Assembly: GCA_032622095.1 (NCBI GenBank)
Contig: CP136061.1
Location: forward strand, 35,345,797 to 35,409,796
Length of the DNA: 64,000 bases
Direction of reading: 5' to 3'
Origin: Siphonodentalium dalli
Lineage: Eukaryota; Mollusca; Scaphopoda; Gadilida; Siphonodentaliidae
The notes under the pieces were generated by a model. It made no database searches. It saw only the letters and a program-made list of their open reading frames with translations, and was not told the origin of the DNA. Shown here piece after piece: positions 35,301-47,242 of this stretch. A program made the position numbers and the translations under genes. The stretch's first letter is position 1. Every line of letters begins with the position of its first letter.

Positions 35301-35799
35301 AAAGGGTTAAGGTGTGACGACCCGCTAATAGACTGCAGTATTTTAACCGCATGGTACCTTGGCTCCACCGCCGTGACCATCTCGTTACCGTTGTGGATAC
35401 TGTATACTACCCGTAATACTGTGGTCATTATTGGGGTATCACCCAGTTTTTCAAGTCAATTACTTTGAGGATAGCTGTAATCATTCTACACCTATAAGTA
35501 TATCTATCTATATAAATAGTCATTTAGTGAGACTTCCGTCGAAACAATGACGGATAGTAACATTCAAGAGCAAGAGATTAATAGCATAAAGCAACAATTT
35601 TTCATACAAGTGTAAACAAATAATAATACAATATCACAAAGCAGTGCGTTATACATGCAGTGAGGACATGCAATGTTATCTGAAAACAAGCAGTCGCAGA
35701 CAGCGGTATCCCCCGCCGAATTGTGCAGTTGGGGAAGTGCATTCTCAATGTTTGCGTTCTCAGTATGTGCTAAACAAGAGGTGGGATTTTGTCAAAATG

Positions 35800-36255
35800 C
35801 CTGGCTTGCGAACTCATTTTAGGTACTGACATTTGTGGAAATTAGCCATGTGACGTCGTCCATTTGCACACAAAAAATAAACAAAGTCCGCTTAAAATAT
35901 CCGGCCGGACCTGGTTTGCGAACTCGTTCTAGATACTGGTCAAGTGAACTCATATATCATATATCTTTGAAATCCGTTGAGATTTGTGGAAATGAGCCCT
36001 GTGACGTCGTCTATTTGCTATTTGGTAAATTTGACAAAAATAATAAACAAAGTCCAATAACTCCGGTAAAAATATCCGGTCGGACCTGGCTTGCGAACTC
36101 ATTCTAGGTAATGGTCAGGTGAACTCATATACCAAAAATCTTTAAAATCCGTTGACATTTGCTATGACTCTTACAAATTTGGGATGGACGGATGGACGGC
36201 TCGAAAGACGGACGGACGGAACCCATTCCTATATCCCCCGCAATTTTCAATTTGG
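35800..36255. repeat. Degenerate tandem repeat, three units, with GACGGACGGACGG tail
   Basis: TTGCGAACTC(A/G)TT(T/C)TAG(G/A)TA starts units at about 35804, 35913 and 36090. They share GTGACGTCGTC(C/T)ATTTGC and ATCTTT(G/A)AAATCCGTTGA. The end is a GGACGG run and CCCCCGC...GCGGGGG hairpin at about 36235-36260. Confidence 0.7.
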
Positions 36256-36423
36256 CGGGGGATAAATAGAATAAGTCTGATTTGAAATATTTTAGAGTTC
36301 CGCTCCTCTGATTTTGAACCAAGGAAAGTTATCTCACAACACTAATTGCCCAAATTACATGTATACCAATCTAAAGACCTGGTGAATCTTGGTAGATCTA
36401 ATCTACAGGGAGATTTTACTAAC

Positions 36424-36597
36424 ACTGGTGTCCCATCCCGATGTCTCTTCCTCTTCATCGTCAGCGGTTTTCTTCTCAAGTTTCGCCACCTCGGAAATCT
36501 TCTCTGATATTTTATCAATATCTTCATCAGCCTTCACATTGACATTCGCCTTGTAAACATCCTCAATGTCACTATCTTCATCATCGTTAACCTCAAT
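36424..36597 (-). CDS. 174-nt acidic exon ending SGWDTS
   Basis: The acceptor is ATATATAATCTTAG and the donor ACCAGT/GTTAGT. It has 58 codons, phase 0-0. It begins IEVNDDEDSDIEDVYKANVN, has a charged helical centre (KISEKISEVAKLEKK) and ends EETSGWDTS. Joined to the next exon it reads SGWDTSSDIIS, parallel to SDWDSTVMSDI in the large exon. Confidence 0.8.
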
Positions 36598-36966
36598 CTA
36601 AGATTATATATATTATCAATTCTTACCAGCATTTAGCTTTTATTTAGTGAAACAAATTTTCATCTATCAATCAGTGTCTCTTTCTGAAGATTGGCTGAAA
36701 ATATCACACCATCTTTTCAAATTTTTCTGATCAGAGCGAAAACTTACAACTGAAATTTTCTGAACAATATGCCTGTATTATAAAGACAGAAGAGGAATAC
36801 CAACCATTCCAAGCAAGTACTATCTATCCAGCCACATCCCTAAAATATAGCCCAGTAAAAACTGCCCAGTACAGCAAAGAACTTCTTTGCTAAAACTTCC
36901 AACTTCCACCACTTTTATAAAAATTCAGGAACAAGTCATAATCTCAAGTGTTGCAGTTAAAGGCAG

Positions 36967-37224
36967 TTAACACTTACCATACTACTACTGAAGAGTAGTT
37001 ACCCTTTACGAAATGTTCAGCTAATAAGTTCAACAAACGACCATCGTAAATTATTATCTGAACATTTCTCACCAGCGAATATGAATCTTCTGCAATTGTA
37101 TTGTTTTTTCATATGTATGTTGTCTGCTCATTTTTTCTGGACACCCCTCCAAATGAATGGTAGACTATTCTATTGTATACTTTTATAACTGAATGGGAGA
37201 ATCCATATAGAAAGAATGGGTTAA
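36967..37224. mobile_element. Family D TTAA MITE
   Basis: TTAACACTTACCATACTACT at the left, ATCCATATAGAAAGAATGGGTTAA at the right, with the AAATGTTCAGCTAATAAG / TTATTATCTGAACATTT inner arms. Confidence 0.75.
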
Positions 37225-37318
37225 TAGAGTTAGAGCACAGAACACACAGCGAAACAAATTGTCGAAATTGATCAAGCTGTTATACTTCCACACACCTTTC
37301 TCAGGTGCGGCGTCTCTT

Positions 37319-37760
37319 CATTTAACATTTTCATGATGGGAGCGAACTGGTGCAGCATTAAAGATCCTGTGCCAGTGCATTCTCTTATACATGCGAGTCT
37401 ACCATTGGGAGCCTCACATATATAAGAGAATGTACTGCCATACAAAGTCAAGGTAAATATTGTTAGGCCAATATATTCTCTTATATATGCGAGGCTCCCA
37501 TAGGGACCCTATCATATATAAGCGAATAAACTGGCTTGCAAGGTCAAGTTAAAATATTGTTAGGCAAATGCATTCTCTTATATATGCGAGACTCCCATAG
37601 TAAGTCTCGCATATATAACAGAATGCACTGTCTTACAAGGTTAAGGTAAATATTGTTCGGCCAATGCATTCTCTTATATACGTAAGGCTCCATATGGCAG
37701 ACTCGCAATATACAAGAGAATACATTGGCACAGGGTTTTCACAAAATTTCAGGAAGGGTT
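37319..37760. mobile_element. Family E TTAA MITE with four palindromes
   Basis: It starts TTAACATTTTCATGATGGGA and GGTGCAGCATTAAAGATCCT, and ends CAAAATTTCAGGAAGGGTTAA. Four ~62-bp palindromes separated by TACAAGGTCAAG / AATATTGTTAGGC spacers show multiplication of the module within one element. Confidence 0.78.
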
Positions 37761-38814
37761 AAATATTATGTCAATGAAACAGGCAAATCAGTCATGTATA
37801 TGAAACATGCTATGAGATACATACACTTCCATACATCCCTGCTGGGTGTGCACCCGGTTTCTGTGGAGTGGCTTGATCAGTGCTATCCCATTCACTCTCC
37901 TGCGAATTTTAATCAAATGAAAACATTTTCTTTAAATCCAATTCTAGCCATGTTTTAGAACTGACAAACTCACACTTTAACCCTTTCAGTGCCAGGGGCC
38001 GATCTTATCGGCCCTAATTTACGTTGATTTTTTTTTTGGGGTTGAAATTTTTTTGGGTATGCTTAAGCATGCTATAGCGAATTTAAAAACAAACTGGATA
38101 TAACCTTAGGGGCATGTTATAACTCAAAACTATCACCAAGTATTCATAGTAATAATTTTGATGCCCATGAAAAACGTAAGATTCCCTGGCATTACGTTAG
38201 ATTAAGCATACATCTTATAACTAAGGCTTGTTTGATCCCATTAATGTAATGTTTGTATTTTGTTTGGTTGTATATGAGATGCAGTGCGTTGGAGATGCGA
38301 ACGAAGATACAAAAGTGAAATGCACGCACGCAGAAAACTCATTACACACTATTCACGTTAAAATGATAATTTAGCACACACCATGGGCGACAAAATTTAC
38401 GAATCGGTGGGTTTATATTCAAATCCAAGTTATTTGGTTTATAACAGCTCCGATATGGACTCATACCAACATACGAATCTGGAAATGGTTGTTGGAATTC
38501 GATGAGCGTGAAAGAGCATTTTCGGTCCAAACAAAGGAATCGACTGTCATCTTGTTATTTGAACATATTAATGAAAATATCTTAGATGGACAATCTAGGG
38601 AAGAGTTTGATTTCAAATGTGCGTTTAAGAAATGGTCAGATGTAAAGACCCGTAGAATATTTAAGATTATTTATGTATGTTATTGTTATTTACAACTACT
38701 TTTGTTGCTCATGTTACATTGGTATTGTTTTATTTTGAAAATACAATTTATCTCAAAATATGTTCTAAAATAAGTGGCTAAAGGAATTTTTGGGCCAGCG
38801 TGAACACTGTTTCT

Positions 38815-39187
38815 AGCATCACCAAATAGTATGTCGGTCATATGTAATATAGTGACGCTACCCGCACAGTGGGCTAGCATCACCAAATAGTATGTCGGTC
38901 ATACATGTATGTAATATAGTGACGCTACCCGCACAGTGGGCTAGCATCACCAAATAGTATGTCAGTCATATGTAATATAGTGACGCTACCCGCACAGTGG
39001 GCTAGCATCACCAAATAGTATGTCAGTCATATGTAATATAGTGACGCTACCCGCACAGTGGGCTAGCATCACCAAATAGTATGTCGGTCATATGTAATAT
39101 AGTGACGCTACCCCCGCACAGTGGGCTAGCATCACCAAATAGTATGTCGGATATATGTAATATAGTGACGCTACCCTGCACAGTGGG
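38815..39187. repeat. 61-bp tandem array, about six copies, from the family F centre
   Basis: The unit contains AGCATCACCAAATAGTATGT, CGGTCATATG and GTGACGCTACCCGCACAGTG. The GTGACGCTA...TAGCATCAC hairpin with CCCGCACAGTGGG loop is the same as the centre of F elements, so the array appears seeded by an F fragment. Confidence 0.88.
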
Positions 39188-39250
39188 CTTAGAGATCATG
39201 GGATGAATCTCATGGAAGCTAAGACACAGATTATAGTGGCATAGGTTTTA
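39188..39250. repeat. 63-bp dispersed repeat, second copy at 45826-45888
   Basis: TTAGAGATCATGGGATGAAT through GATTATAGTGGCATAGGTTT is identical at both places, 6.6 kb apart and on either side of the fold-back transposon. A further 45-bp repeat (ATACATGGCAGGGAAAAAAC) occurs at about 39668 and 40312. Confidence 0.85.
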
Positions 39251-41916
39251 TCTATAAACTGGAACTACCTATATTTGAAGGATCGCGGGACCCCAATTTT
39301 TTCGTTGGGATCAACACCAACAATAGTCGTCACGTTTTGTAACTATTGAATAGAGTTATTGTTAAAAATTTACCAATAAATTGGAACTAGCTATATTGAT
39401 CAAGTTTATAACATCTTTTCATTTTTAAGGGGGTGCTATAGCATATATTAATGCATTCAACATTAAAATGTGAAATGCACGCACGCAGTCTTCTGCGTGC
39501 GTGCATTTCACATTACAGAACGTAATGCGTGTAATCACATTACAGTCTTCTGCGTGCGTGCATTTCACATTACAGAACGTAATGCCAGGGAATCTTACGT
39601 TTTTCATGGGCATCAAAATTATTACTATGAATACTTGGTGATAGTTTTGAGTTATATATGGTGTTGATCTTCTATATACATGGCAGGGAAAAAACCACCC
39701 CTCGGTGACATAGTCTATGTCACCCCTCGGTGACATAGACTATTGTTGGTGTTAATCCCAACGAAAAAATTGGGGTCCCGCGATCCTTCAAATATAGGTA
39801 GTTCCAGTTTATAGATAAAACTAAACCTACAAAATAAGTCTGTTAAAGAATATTTGAAAAAATTATTAAAATTGTAAAAAATAATAAAATTGTTAGGCTA
39901 TATGGGTTGATACAAAAATCGGACCTGGCACTGAAAGGGTTAAGCATCGACAGACAATGTTGTTCCCACATTAGGTTGAAGCATGTCATTTTAATGTTGA
40001 ATGCAATGGTAATTTTAATGTCGTCGATATCCAGGACAGAGGGTTCTAAGTGCGCATATACGAAGCACTTTGAACATGTAATATCAATTTCAAGGTGTAT
40101 ATCAATTTCATTTCCACTGGGCATCTTAGTGTTTGACATCACATGACATCCACTACTTTAATTTGCTATTGAAAATGGCTTAATGATAACTGACGCGAAA
40201 CGTCAAACTGAGATTGCAGGCTTATCATTGTGGGCTCCGCCTCAGGATTCAAATTTGACATCCACATTTAATCTACCTCTACCCCCAATGTTGTCCGAAA
40301 TAATTTGAAATCTTCTATATACATGGCAGGGAAAAAACCACCCCTTGGTGACACAGCTATTAGTGTAGTGACTTAGCGACAAAATTTTGTCATATTGGAA
40401 CGGACTGGCCAAAAGTGCCATTTTTTTATATTATGTCAAGTTAGGTGTGCTCTTTCAGAAAGTGAACTAGAAACAGGTTTCTGATCAATATTAACCCTTG
40501 TTTCCAGTATAAATCCAAGATGGCGGCCAAATTCAATCATTATTTCAACATGACGTTCCAACTGGTATACAATTTAAGGCACATGCATAATAAAGGCGTC
40601 ATTCCATCCGGCATTGTCATATTTTGAAGATATTAGCAATCCAGGCTGACCAAATTTGAAAATTATCACTTTTTGGACCAAAAGCATGAAATTTTGTCAT
40701 AAAATCATTCTCGTTTCAATTATTTCTGAATAATAAACAGACAATTTCTCAAAACTGTTTCAGTGCAGATGAAAGGTTAAGATCTTAAAAATTTCAGAAT
40801 AGTATACTGCAAACAAAATATACAATATCTAGGACAAATTCGTAACCATATTTTGGACATTTTGGATTATGTTAACCCTCACCCCAAAAATCATGAAATT
40901 TTGTTTTTGTGATAAACATCCGATAGAACATGGATGAGAATCTATAAAGGGCACTATTCGATCACATTTCTAAATACTGTAATTGCGATTACACACACAA
41001 TGACCAAAGTTGAAATTTACAACTTTTTCGACTAAAATATGCAATTTGGTAAGAAAATCCTCGTCATTTCAAATATTTTGGTCCAATAATTGGTCATTTA
41101 CACATAGGATATTTACGATAGTTCAAAATGTTTGGTCTTAAATGTTTTGGACATATATACTGAAAACAATGAATACATTTTCTGTGGTTAATATGTAACA
41201 ACGTTTCAGAAAATTTGGTTTATGTTACCCCTCACCCCAAAAATCACGAAAATGTGACTTGGTTGTAAAGATTCAATAAATCTTTGGTTAAATCTTATAA
41301 AGTGAGTTTGTCGATGACAATTAGTCATATATTGTTATGTAACAATCTCATTGACAGTATACTGTTTAAATTTACAATTGTATGCCTAATAACAGCTATA
41401 TTTTATGGTAAAATAACCATCATTTCAAATATTTTCAACCAATATATGGGCAATTTCTCAAACATTTCCCAAGATCGTATACCACATGCGGCCTTGAAAG
41501 TTTCGAAAATGACTGTCGAATACAACACATTTAAAGGTGTATACATGTCATGTCTTGGTGAAATAGAATAAAATTCTAAAAATCTATTATACCATAAATA
41601 ATTTGAAGGTTTTGACTTATATAATCTACAAATGTAGCATACAAGAGGGGGTATATATAGACATGTAGTTCAGATCACAACTGTAATTTGTCTATCAATA
41701 ATAAACATAACATAAAGATGGTCTATCTTTGTTTATACTCTGTTCTTAAATCCATGTTTGTTATGTTGTACTTGTATAACTATAATGTGCACAGTCTGAT
41801 CATACCAGCAGATATATAGCAACTCATAGATTGTCATGTTATAATCACCGGTGACCATGTTGATACATTGAACAAATATTTTAGGCATTCTTAATATCAC
41901 AATTACAACTGCATAA

Positions 41917-42996
41917 TTATGAGCATGGTAAATCAGCTATTGCACATTTGCACCTGTTACAAGTTTGGGATTTGCAACAACACTTGATGAGTTCTGAACA
42001 CGCAGCTGCAGCTTCTGGTAATGTAGTCCACCATGGTTTACATCCATGATCTTCAACTGTCCATTCCCAGTCATGCGGGCCATGTATTGGAATTGTTATG
42101 TCATGACAAGTGTACCACAATCCTGTCTGGTTTATGGCCCATTTCATATGCTGTATTAGGGCCCCTTTTGAGCGACAAGTTTTGGAGAATTCTCTTCATA
42201 TGCCTCGTTATCAGCAACTTTTGACAACCTTTGTTATAATTAATGGTAATGAAACGTTCGAGTTCTTTGAAAATATATGAGGACGAATCTAGTTGAATAA
42301 AAGGTTGATTCGCCTATAGAAGAAATGTACATGTATCTGTGATAACGGGATAATATTTCCATGCTATCCAGAAACGTTTTCTGCCCTTTATATGGAAGAA
42401 CAAAGTGGTATCAAAACCAGATATCGAATGAAAATTGGGTACTGATAACAATTGTCATCGCCCAGAGCGGAAAATGTGCTGTTGTCATGGTACAATGTTT
42501 TAGTTTTGCCTGTTCCTAGAAAAACACATGTATCACCACCACTGTTAGCATCCGTAAACTTTGAAAACAGACCGATGACCATTACCAGGACATCTGTGTC
42601 AACAATCCGAGCACGGATGGTCGTCAGCCCACAAGAAAGCGCATGGATAATGTGCGGCACAATTCTAATATCAGCTTCCTCCAGACAACAGTTTCTCAAG
42701 ATTTACTAGGAAGAATTTGCTATTTTGAGAGTTGACGAACATTCTGTCATGTTTAACACTTTATCATCATGTTCTGACGCATTACTTGTCAGGAATACAA
42801 AAAGTTCAAGCTTATTGTCAGAATGACGGAGGAAGTCGTTCCATTTTTTTGGAATCTTAGTTTGGCCACCAACTTTTCGTCCAAGACCTATACCACGATT
42901 CTCACTAGTGCTGCCTTTTGTGCTGCCTTCAAAATACCTATCCCACACAACACACATGACATTAACACTTCTTAGTTTGTAGAGTAGAAACTTCAT
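41917..42996 (-). pseudogene. Decayed transposon protein, C-terminal half (left arm)
   Basis: Three minus-strand frames in order: 42706-42996 with VMCVVWDRYFEGSTKGSTSE, then IPKKWNDFLRHSDNKLELF; 42388-42699 with LEEADIRIVPHIIHALSCG, VDTDVLVMVIGL and an FLGTGKTK segment; 41917-42147 ending in a Cys-rich ACSELIKCCCKSQTCNRCKC. From memory of the family, this order (W-x-x-Y, N-x-LELF, EEAD-R, VDTDVLV, Cys-rich tail) matches an abundant class of invertebrate transposon-encoded proteins with a PIN/FEN-like nuclease core. Stops and a frame break show it is dead. Confidence 0.6.
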
Positions 42997-43051
42997 TGGT
43001 GACTGTGTAATAATTAAAAGTACATGTAGATCTTATCGCAGGCACAATTAT

Positions 43052-43760
43052 ATGCACAAGAACGCCTCCATCAAATATCTTGCACGTACTTCCAATATTT
43101 TATTTCTTGTAATAGTGTGTTCGAACAACATTTGGGCAGTTCAAAAAACCCGAAATCACTTCTCCGCTATTCCAAACGATCAAGTGCAGGAACAGGAGAA
43201 CATCAAATTGAAAGGAAATGGAGCGTTGATAGGTTTAACAGAGAGCTCATCAACAATAACGAGATGGCTACAACTCCCCGAACCAGATGTGTTTTTCTCT
43301 CATGAGAGTCGGCTATTTCCCCCGCCTTATCAACGGGAGGTAAATTCAAGGGGACACAATCTGATTTGCTGGGATGTATCCGGGAAGCAATTGGAGATAT
43401 ATCGGACCCACCTAAAAATGTTCAGTGCAAGATATTTGATGGAGGCTTTCTTGTGGATATGATTGTACCTGCGATATAGTATCTACTTTTAATGATTACG
43501 CCCAGTCACTAATAAAGTTTCTACTCTACAGACTAAGAAGTGTTACTGTCATATATATGTGGTGTGGGACATATGAAACGAGCTGCCTACCAGGTAGGAT
43601 TGTGGTACACTTATGTCATGCCAAGCTGCAGTTGTGTGCTCAGAACTCATTAAGTGTTGTTGCAAATCACAAACTTGTAACAGATGCAAATGTGAAAACG
43701 CTGATTTACCATACACAGAGTTATGTAGATGTAATTGTGTGCTTAAAATATTTGTTCAAC
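43052..43760 (+). pseudogene. Same transposon protein, N-terminal part in spacer plus deleted C-terminal copy (right arm)
   Basis: The plus frame at about 43052-43462 contains GALIGLTESSSTITRWLQLP, plausibly the segment that precedes the nuclease core in these proteins. Further on, the right arm encodes YRLRSVT-like sequence, jumps directly to GLWYT-like sequence (the ~750 bp with the EEAD motif are missing), and ends with VCSELIKCCCKSQTCNRCKC at 43640-43700. So the original gene probably ran on this strand, and the left arm is an inverted copy of its C-terminal half. Confidence 0.5.
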
Positions 43761-45270
43761 GTATAAACACAGGCAGCGGTGATTATAACATGACAATCTA
43801 TGAGTTGCTATCTATCGGCTGGTATTATCAGTCTGTGAACATTATAGTTATATAACATAACAAACATGAATTTAAGAACACACTATAAACAAAGATAGGC
43901 CATCTTTATGTGTATTATTGATTGACAATTTAAAGTTGTGACCTGAAATGCATATCTATATATACACCCCTCTTGAATGCTAGATTACATAAGTCAATGA
44001 TATTGGGTCAAATATATCAATTAATGGTATTATAGATTCTTTTATTTTTATTTTATTTCACCAAAACATTACATGTATATACCCTTATATGTGTTGTATA
44101 TATATTGGATGTTCATTTTCGAAACTTTTAAGACCGCATATTGTATATTATTGCATATTGCCATTCTATTGGTTGAACATATTTGAAATGATCAAATAAA
44201 TTGTTATTAGGCATACAATTGTTAATTTCAATAGTATACTGACAATGAGATTGTTACATTATAATATATGACGAATTGCGATCGACAAACTCATTTTATA
44301 AGATTTAACCAAAGATTTATTGAATCCTTACAACAAGTCACATTTTCGTGATTTTTGGGGTGAGGGGTAACATAAACCAAGTTTTCTGAAACGTTGTTAC
44401 ATATTAAACACATACAATGTATTCATCGTTTTCAGTATATATGTCCAAAACATATAAGACTGAACATTGTGAACTATCGCAAATATCCTATGAGTAAATG
44501 ACCATTTATTGGACCAAAATATTTGAAATGACGAGGATTTTCTTACAAAATTGCATATGTTTTGTCGAAAAAGATGTTATATTTCAACTTTGGTCATTGT
44601 GTATGTAATTGCCATTGCAGTATTTAGAAATGTGATAAAATAGTGTCCTTTATAGATTCTCATCCATGTTCTATCGGATGCTTATCACAAAAACAATATT
44701 TCATGATTTTTGGGGCGAGGGGTAACATAATCCAAAATTTCTAAAATACGGTTAAGAATGTGTCCTAGATATTGTATGTTTTAATTAGAGTATACATGTC
44801 CAAAAATGATAAGACCTTAACCTTTGATCTACACTGAAATATTTTTGAGAAATTGTCTGTTTATTATTCCGAAATAATTGCAACGAGAATGATTATATAA
44901 CAAAATTGCATGTTTTTGGTACAAAAAGTGATAAATTTCCAATTTGGTCAGCCTGGGTTGCTACTATCTTCAAAATATGACATTGTCGGGTTGAATGACG
45001 CCTTTATTATGCATGCTCCTCAAATTTTTATACCGGTTGGAACGTCAGTGTGAAATGATGATTGAATTTGACCGCCATCTTGGATTTATACTGGAAACAA
45101 GGGTTAATATTGACCAGAAACCTGTTTCTAGTTCACTTTCTGAAAGAGCACACATAACTTGACAAAATATAAAAAAATGGCACTTTTGGCCAGTCCGTTC
45201 CAAAAAAAATGCTAAGTCACTACACTATATATACTTTTTCTATACGAGTCTAATGCAACAGTTAGCACAC

Positions 45271-45778
45271 AAGCCTGAATTTAGTGTGTCTGACATTTGC
45301 AGAATGAAGTCCCTAGAGGGTGAAATTAGTGACGCTATCTCTCACAGTGGGCTAGCTTCACCAAACTCACCCTCTGGGGTCTTCATTCTGCTTAGGCCTC
45401 ATTTTCTGGAAAGTATCTATAGTCTCAAATTTACATTGTTTTTAGTAACTTTTTCCCAATCTGTTCAGTTTCTATATCCCCTAATTTACAGAAGATAAAA
45501 TGCATAATCAAGGTGAATAATGAGTGAACACCACCAACTTCAACTGGGGAACTTCAATCTGATCCCAGGTCTCCCATAGCAGTTGAGACCTGAGCAACCA
45601 ACTTCAACTGGGGAACTTCAATCTGATCCTAGGTCTCCCATAGCAGTTGAGGCCTGAGCAGAATGAGGTTACCAGAGGGTGAATTTGGCGATGCTAGCCC
45701 ACCATGTGGGATAGCGTCACTATATTCACCCTCTGAGGACCTCATTCTGCAGATGTCAGACACACTATTTTCAGGCTG
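45271..45778. mobile_element. Family F hAT MITE, long form
   Basis: It runs from CAAGCCTGAATTTAGTGTGT to CAGACACACTATTTTCAGGC. Two hairpin modules; the block CAACTTCAACTGGGGAACTT, CAATCTGATCC is duplicated in tandem in the middle. Confidence 0.78.
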
Positions 45779-46299
45779 TTCAGCTTGACGTGAGAAGTGC
45801 GACATAGGCGGATCTAAAACTGTCTCTTAGAGATCATGGGATGAATCTCATGGAAGCTAAGACACAGATTATAGTGGCATAGGTTTCTACAAGCATCAAG
45901 AAGGACAATATCAATATACAAAAATCCTAAATTTCTTTCAGAACAAATTTTCTTAGTGAATAGAGTAGACCTACTTATAGATAAAACATATTGAAATTGA
46001 CCAGCAATAGCAAGACAGGATTTAAACATATCTGTGTAGTTTGAAAAATGAAAGTTCATGACCAAACTTTGTGGAAAGATGATCTATCAAACCATCCTAC
46101 CAAATGACAATAACATCCATTTGAGCCTAAAGTCATTATACACAGAAAAGACATTCTGAATAAATGCATTTTGAGAAGATGTGGGAATAAGACAAAGACG
46201 ATATTAATTAATATGATTGTCACACTCACAATCAAAGTTACAAGCACATATATATTTATCACAAGAGCGTGGTAATCAGACTAGAAACAAGACCAACTT

Positions 46300-46380
46300 T
46301 TAACACGTTCACTGCTGATGCCAAATTTAATTACATGCAAAAAGCACAAGAAAACTTGTAGTCAGCAGTGAACGTGTTAT
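46300..46380. mobile_element. Short TTAA-type MITE (81 bp)
   Basis: TTAACACGTTCACTGCTGA at the left and TCAGCAGTGAACGTGTTAT at the right: 18-bp perfect TIRs around 45 bp. Confidence 0.65.
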
Positions 46381-46887
46381 GTACAGCACAAATGTTGCAA
46401 ATTTGTAATGTGATTTTTGTCAGACACTATTTACATTTAAAATCGTAATGTGTACGATAGCAAATAATATGACACTTAGGCCTCCAAATTAACATATCTA
46501 TGTTCTCAAGCAATTAGATTTTGAAATGATGGATGGAGGCTATTTATCTAAATTTTTATCTCAAAATCTGCAAAACATACTCCAGAAATAATTTAATTTT
46601 CTTTGTTAAAATCCAATATTTCTAACAGAAAATACGAAAACAAAACGTTTGACAAGGAATTTTAAAAGGACATTTCAGTGACGAGAGAACTGCCTGAGAA
46701 TTTTAGATCTGATAAAACTATGATCACATCATGTGCGATAGTAGAAATCGCTTCATCGTTACAACCTGAGACAATGTGCGCAACACTCATCTAATATCAT
46801 CTAGTACAAAAATCACCCAAATATCACAGCATCTGCATCCCGCTTCAGACAATAAGCAGGTACTACCAGCAGACTACAGTAACCTAC

Positions 46888-46971
46888 CTGGAAGGAGAGA
46901 TTGGATTGTTTCTGTAATGGCGACTTCTGCTTTAAATGGTCGCTCGGTGCCGGTGACTCCCAGTCACTTAT
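46888..46971 (-). CDS. 84-nt exon with SDWESP motif
   Basis: The acceptor is CTGACCTTTCCAG and the donor TTCCAG/GTAGGT. It has 28 codons, phase 0-0. It starts ISDWESPAPSDHLKQKSPLQ, another copy of the Trp-acidic motif. It lies about 270 bp downstream, in transcript direction, of the G-rich array, whose complement resembles repeated splice acceptors. Confidence 0.75.
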
Positions 46972-47242
46972 CTGGAAAGGTCAGAGTTCATCATTGTGAG
47001 AAACAAGAAAAAGTATACCACAAGAATTTAGTTTATCCAATTGTTTAACCACTGCAAAAAATTACAATAACCTCAGATGCAATAGAAATTGAACACCAAT
47101 TTATTGAAAAATATGTACATGTACTAATAACCCCGCACTAATCACTTTCAAATACAAAATTTTAAGCAATTTTTTCTTTGTGATTTTCATACAGAATTTA
47201 AATCAAAGTAAATTGAGAAAATTCATAATAGAAACTAGGAAA

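Larger units (their letters stand above)
37977..39943. mobile_element. Composite TTAA element (~1.97 kb) with nested fold-back and F-derived array
   Basis: The outer ends are TTAACCCTTTCAGTGCCAGG and CCTGGCACTGAAAGGGTTAA; the interior near each end is A-type (GGCCGATCTTATCGGCC; CCTACAAAATAAGTCTGTTA). An insert of about 1.8 kb splits the A-type block at CCCTA. It contains an inverted ~80-bp pair (38113-38195 / 39577-39656), an inverted ~75-bp pair (39246-39325 / 39730-39821; GGTCCCGCGATCCTTC) and the 61-bp array. No recognisable transposase. Confidence 0.7.
40361..45227. mobile_element. Fold-back DNA transposon (~4.87 kb) with very long inverted arms
   Basis: The ends read TAGTGTAGTGACTTAGC and its complement GCTAAGTCACTACACTA. 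Inverted homology continues inwards with drift on both arms: GGAACGGACTGGCCAAAAGT near the ends, AAATCCAAGATGGCGGCCAA / GACCGCCATCTTGGATTT, GTTTGTCGATGACAATTAGT, then the protein-coding remnants, up to GTAGAGTAGAAACTT (about 42980) / AAGTTTCTACTCTAC (about 43516). The left arm (~2.6 kb) is longer than the right (~1.7 kb); a ~500-bp spacer remains. Flanking TAT on both sides is the only possible duplication. Confidence 0.82.

Noticed and set aside
38489-38773. 94-residue plus-strand frame (FDERERAFSVQTKESTVILL)
   Set aside because: It lies inside the composite TTAA element and could be a transposon remnant, but no motif is recognisable and composition is not convincing.
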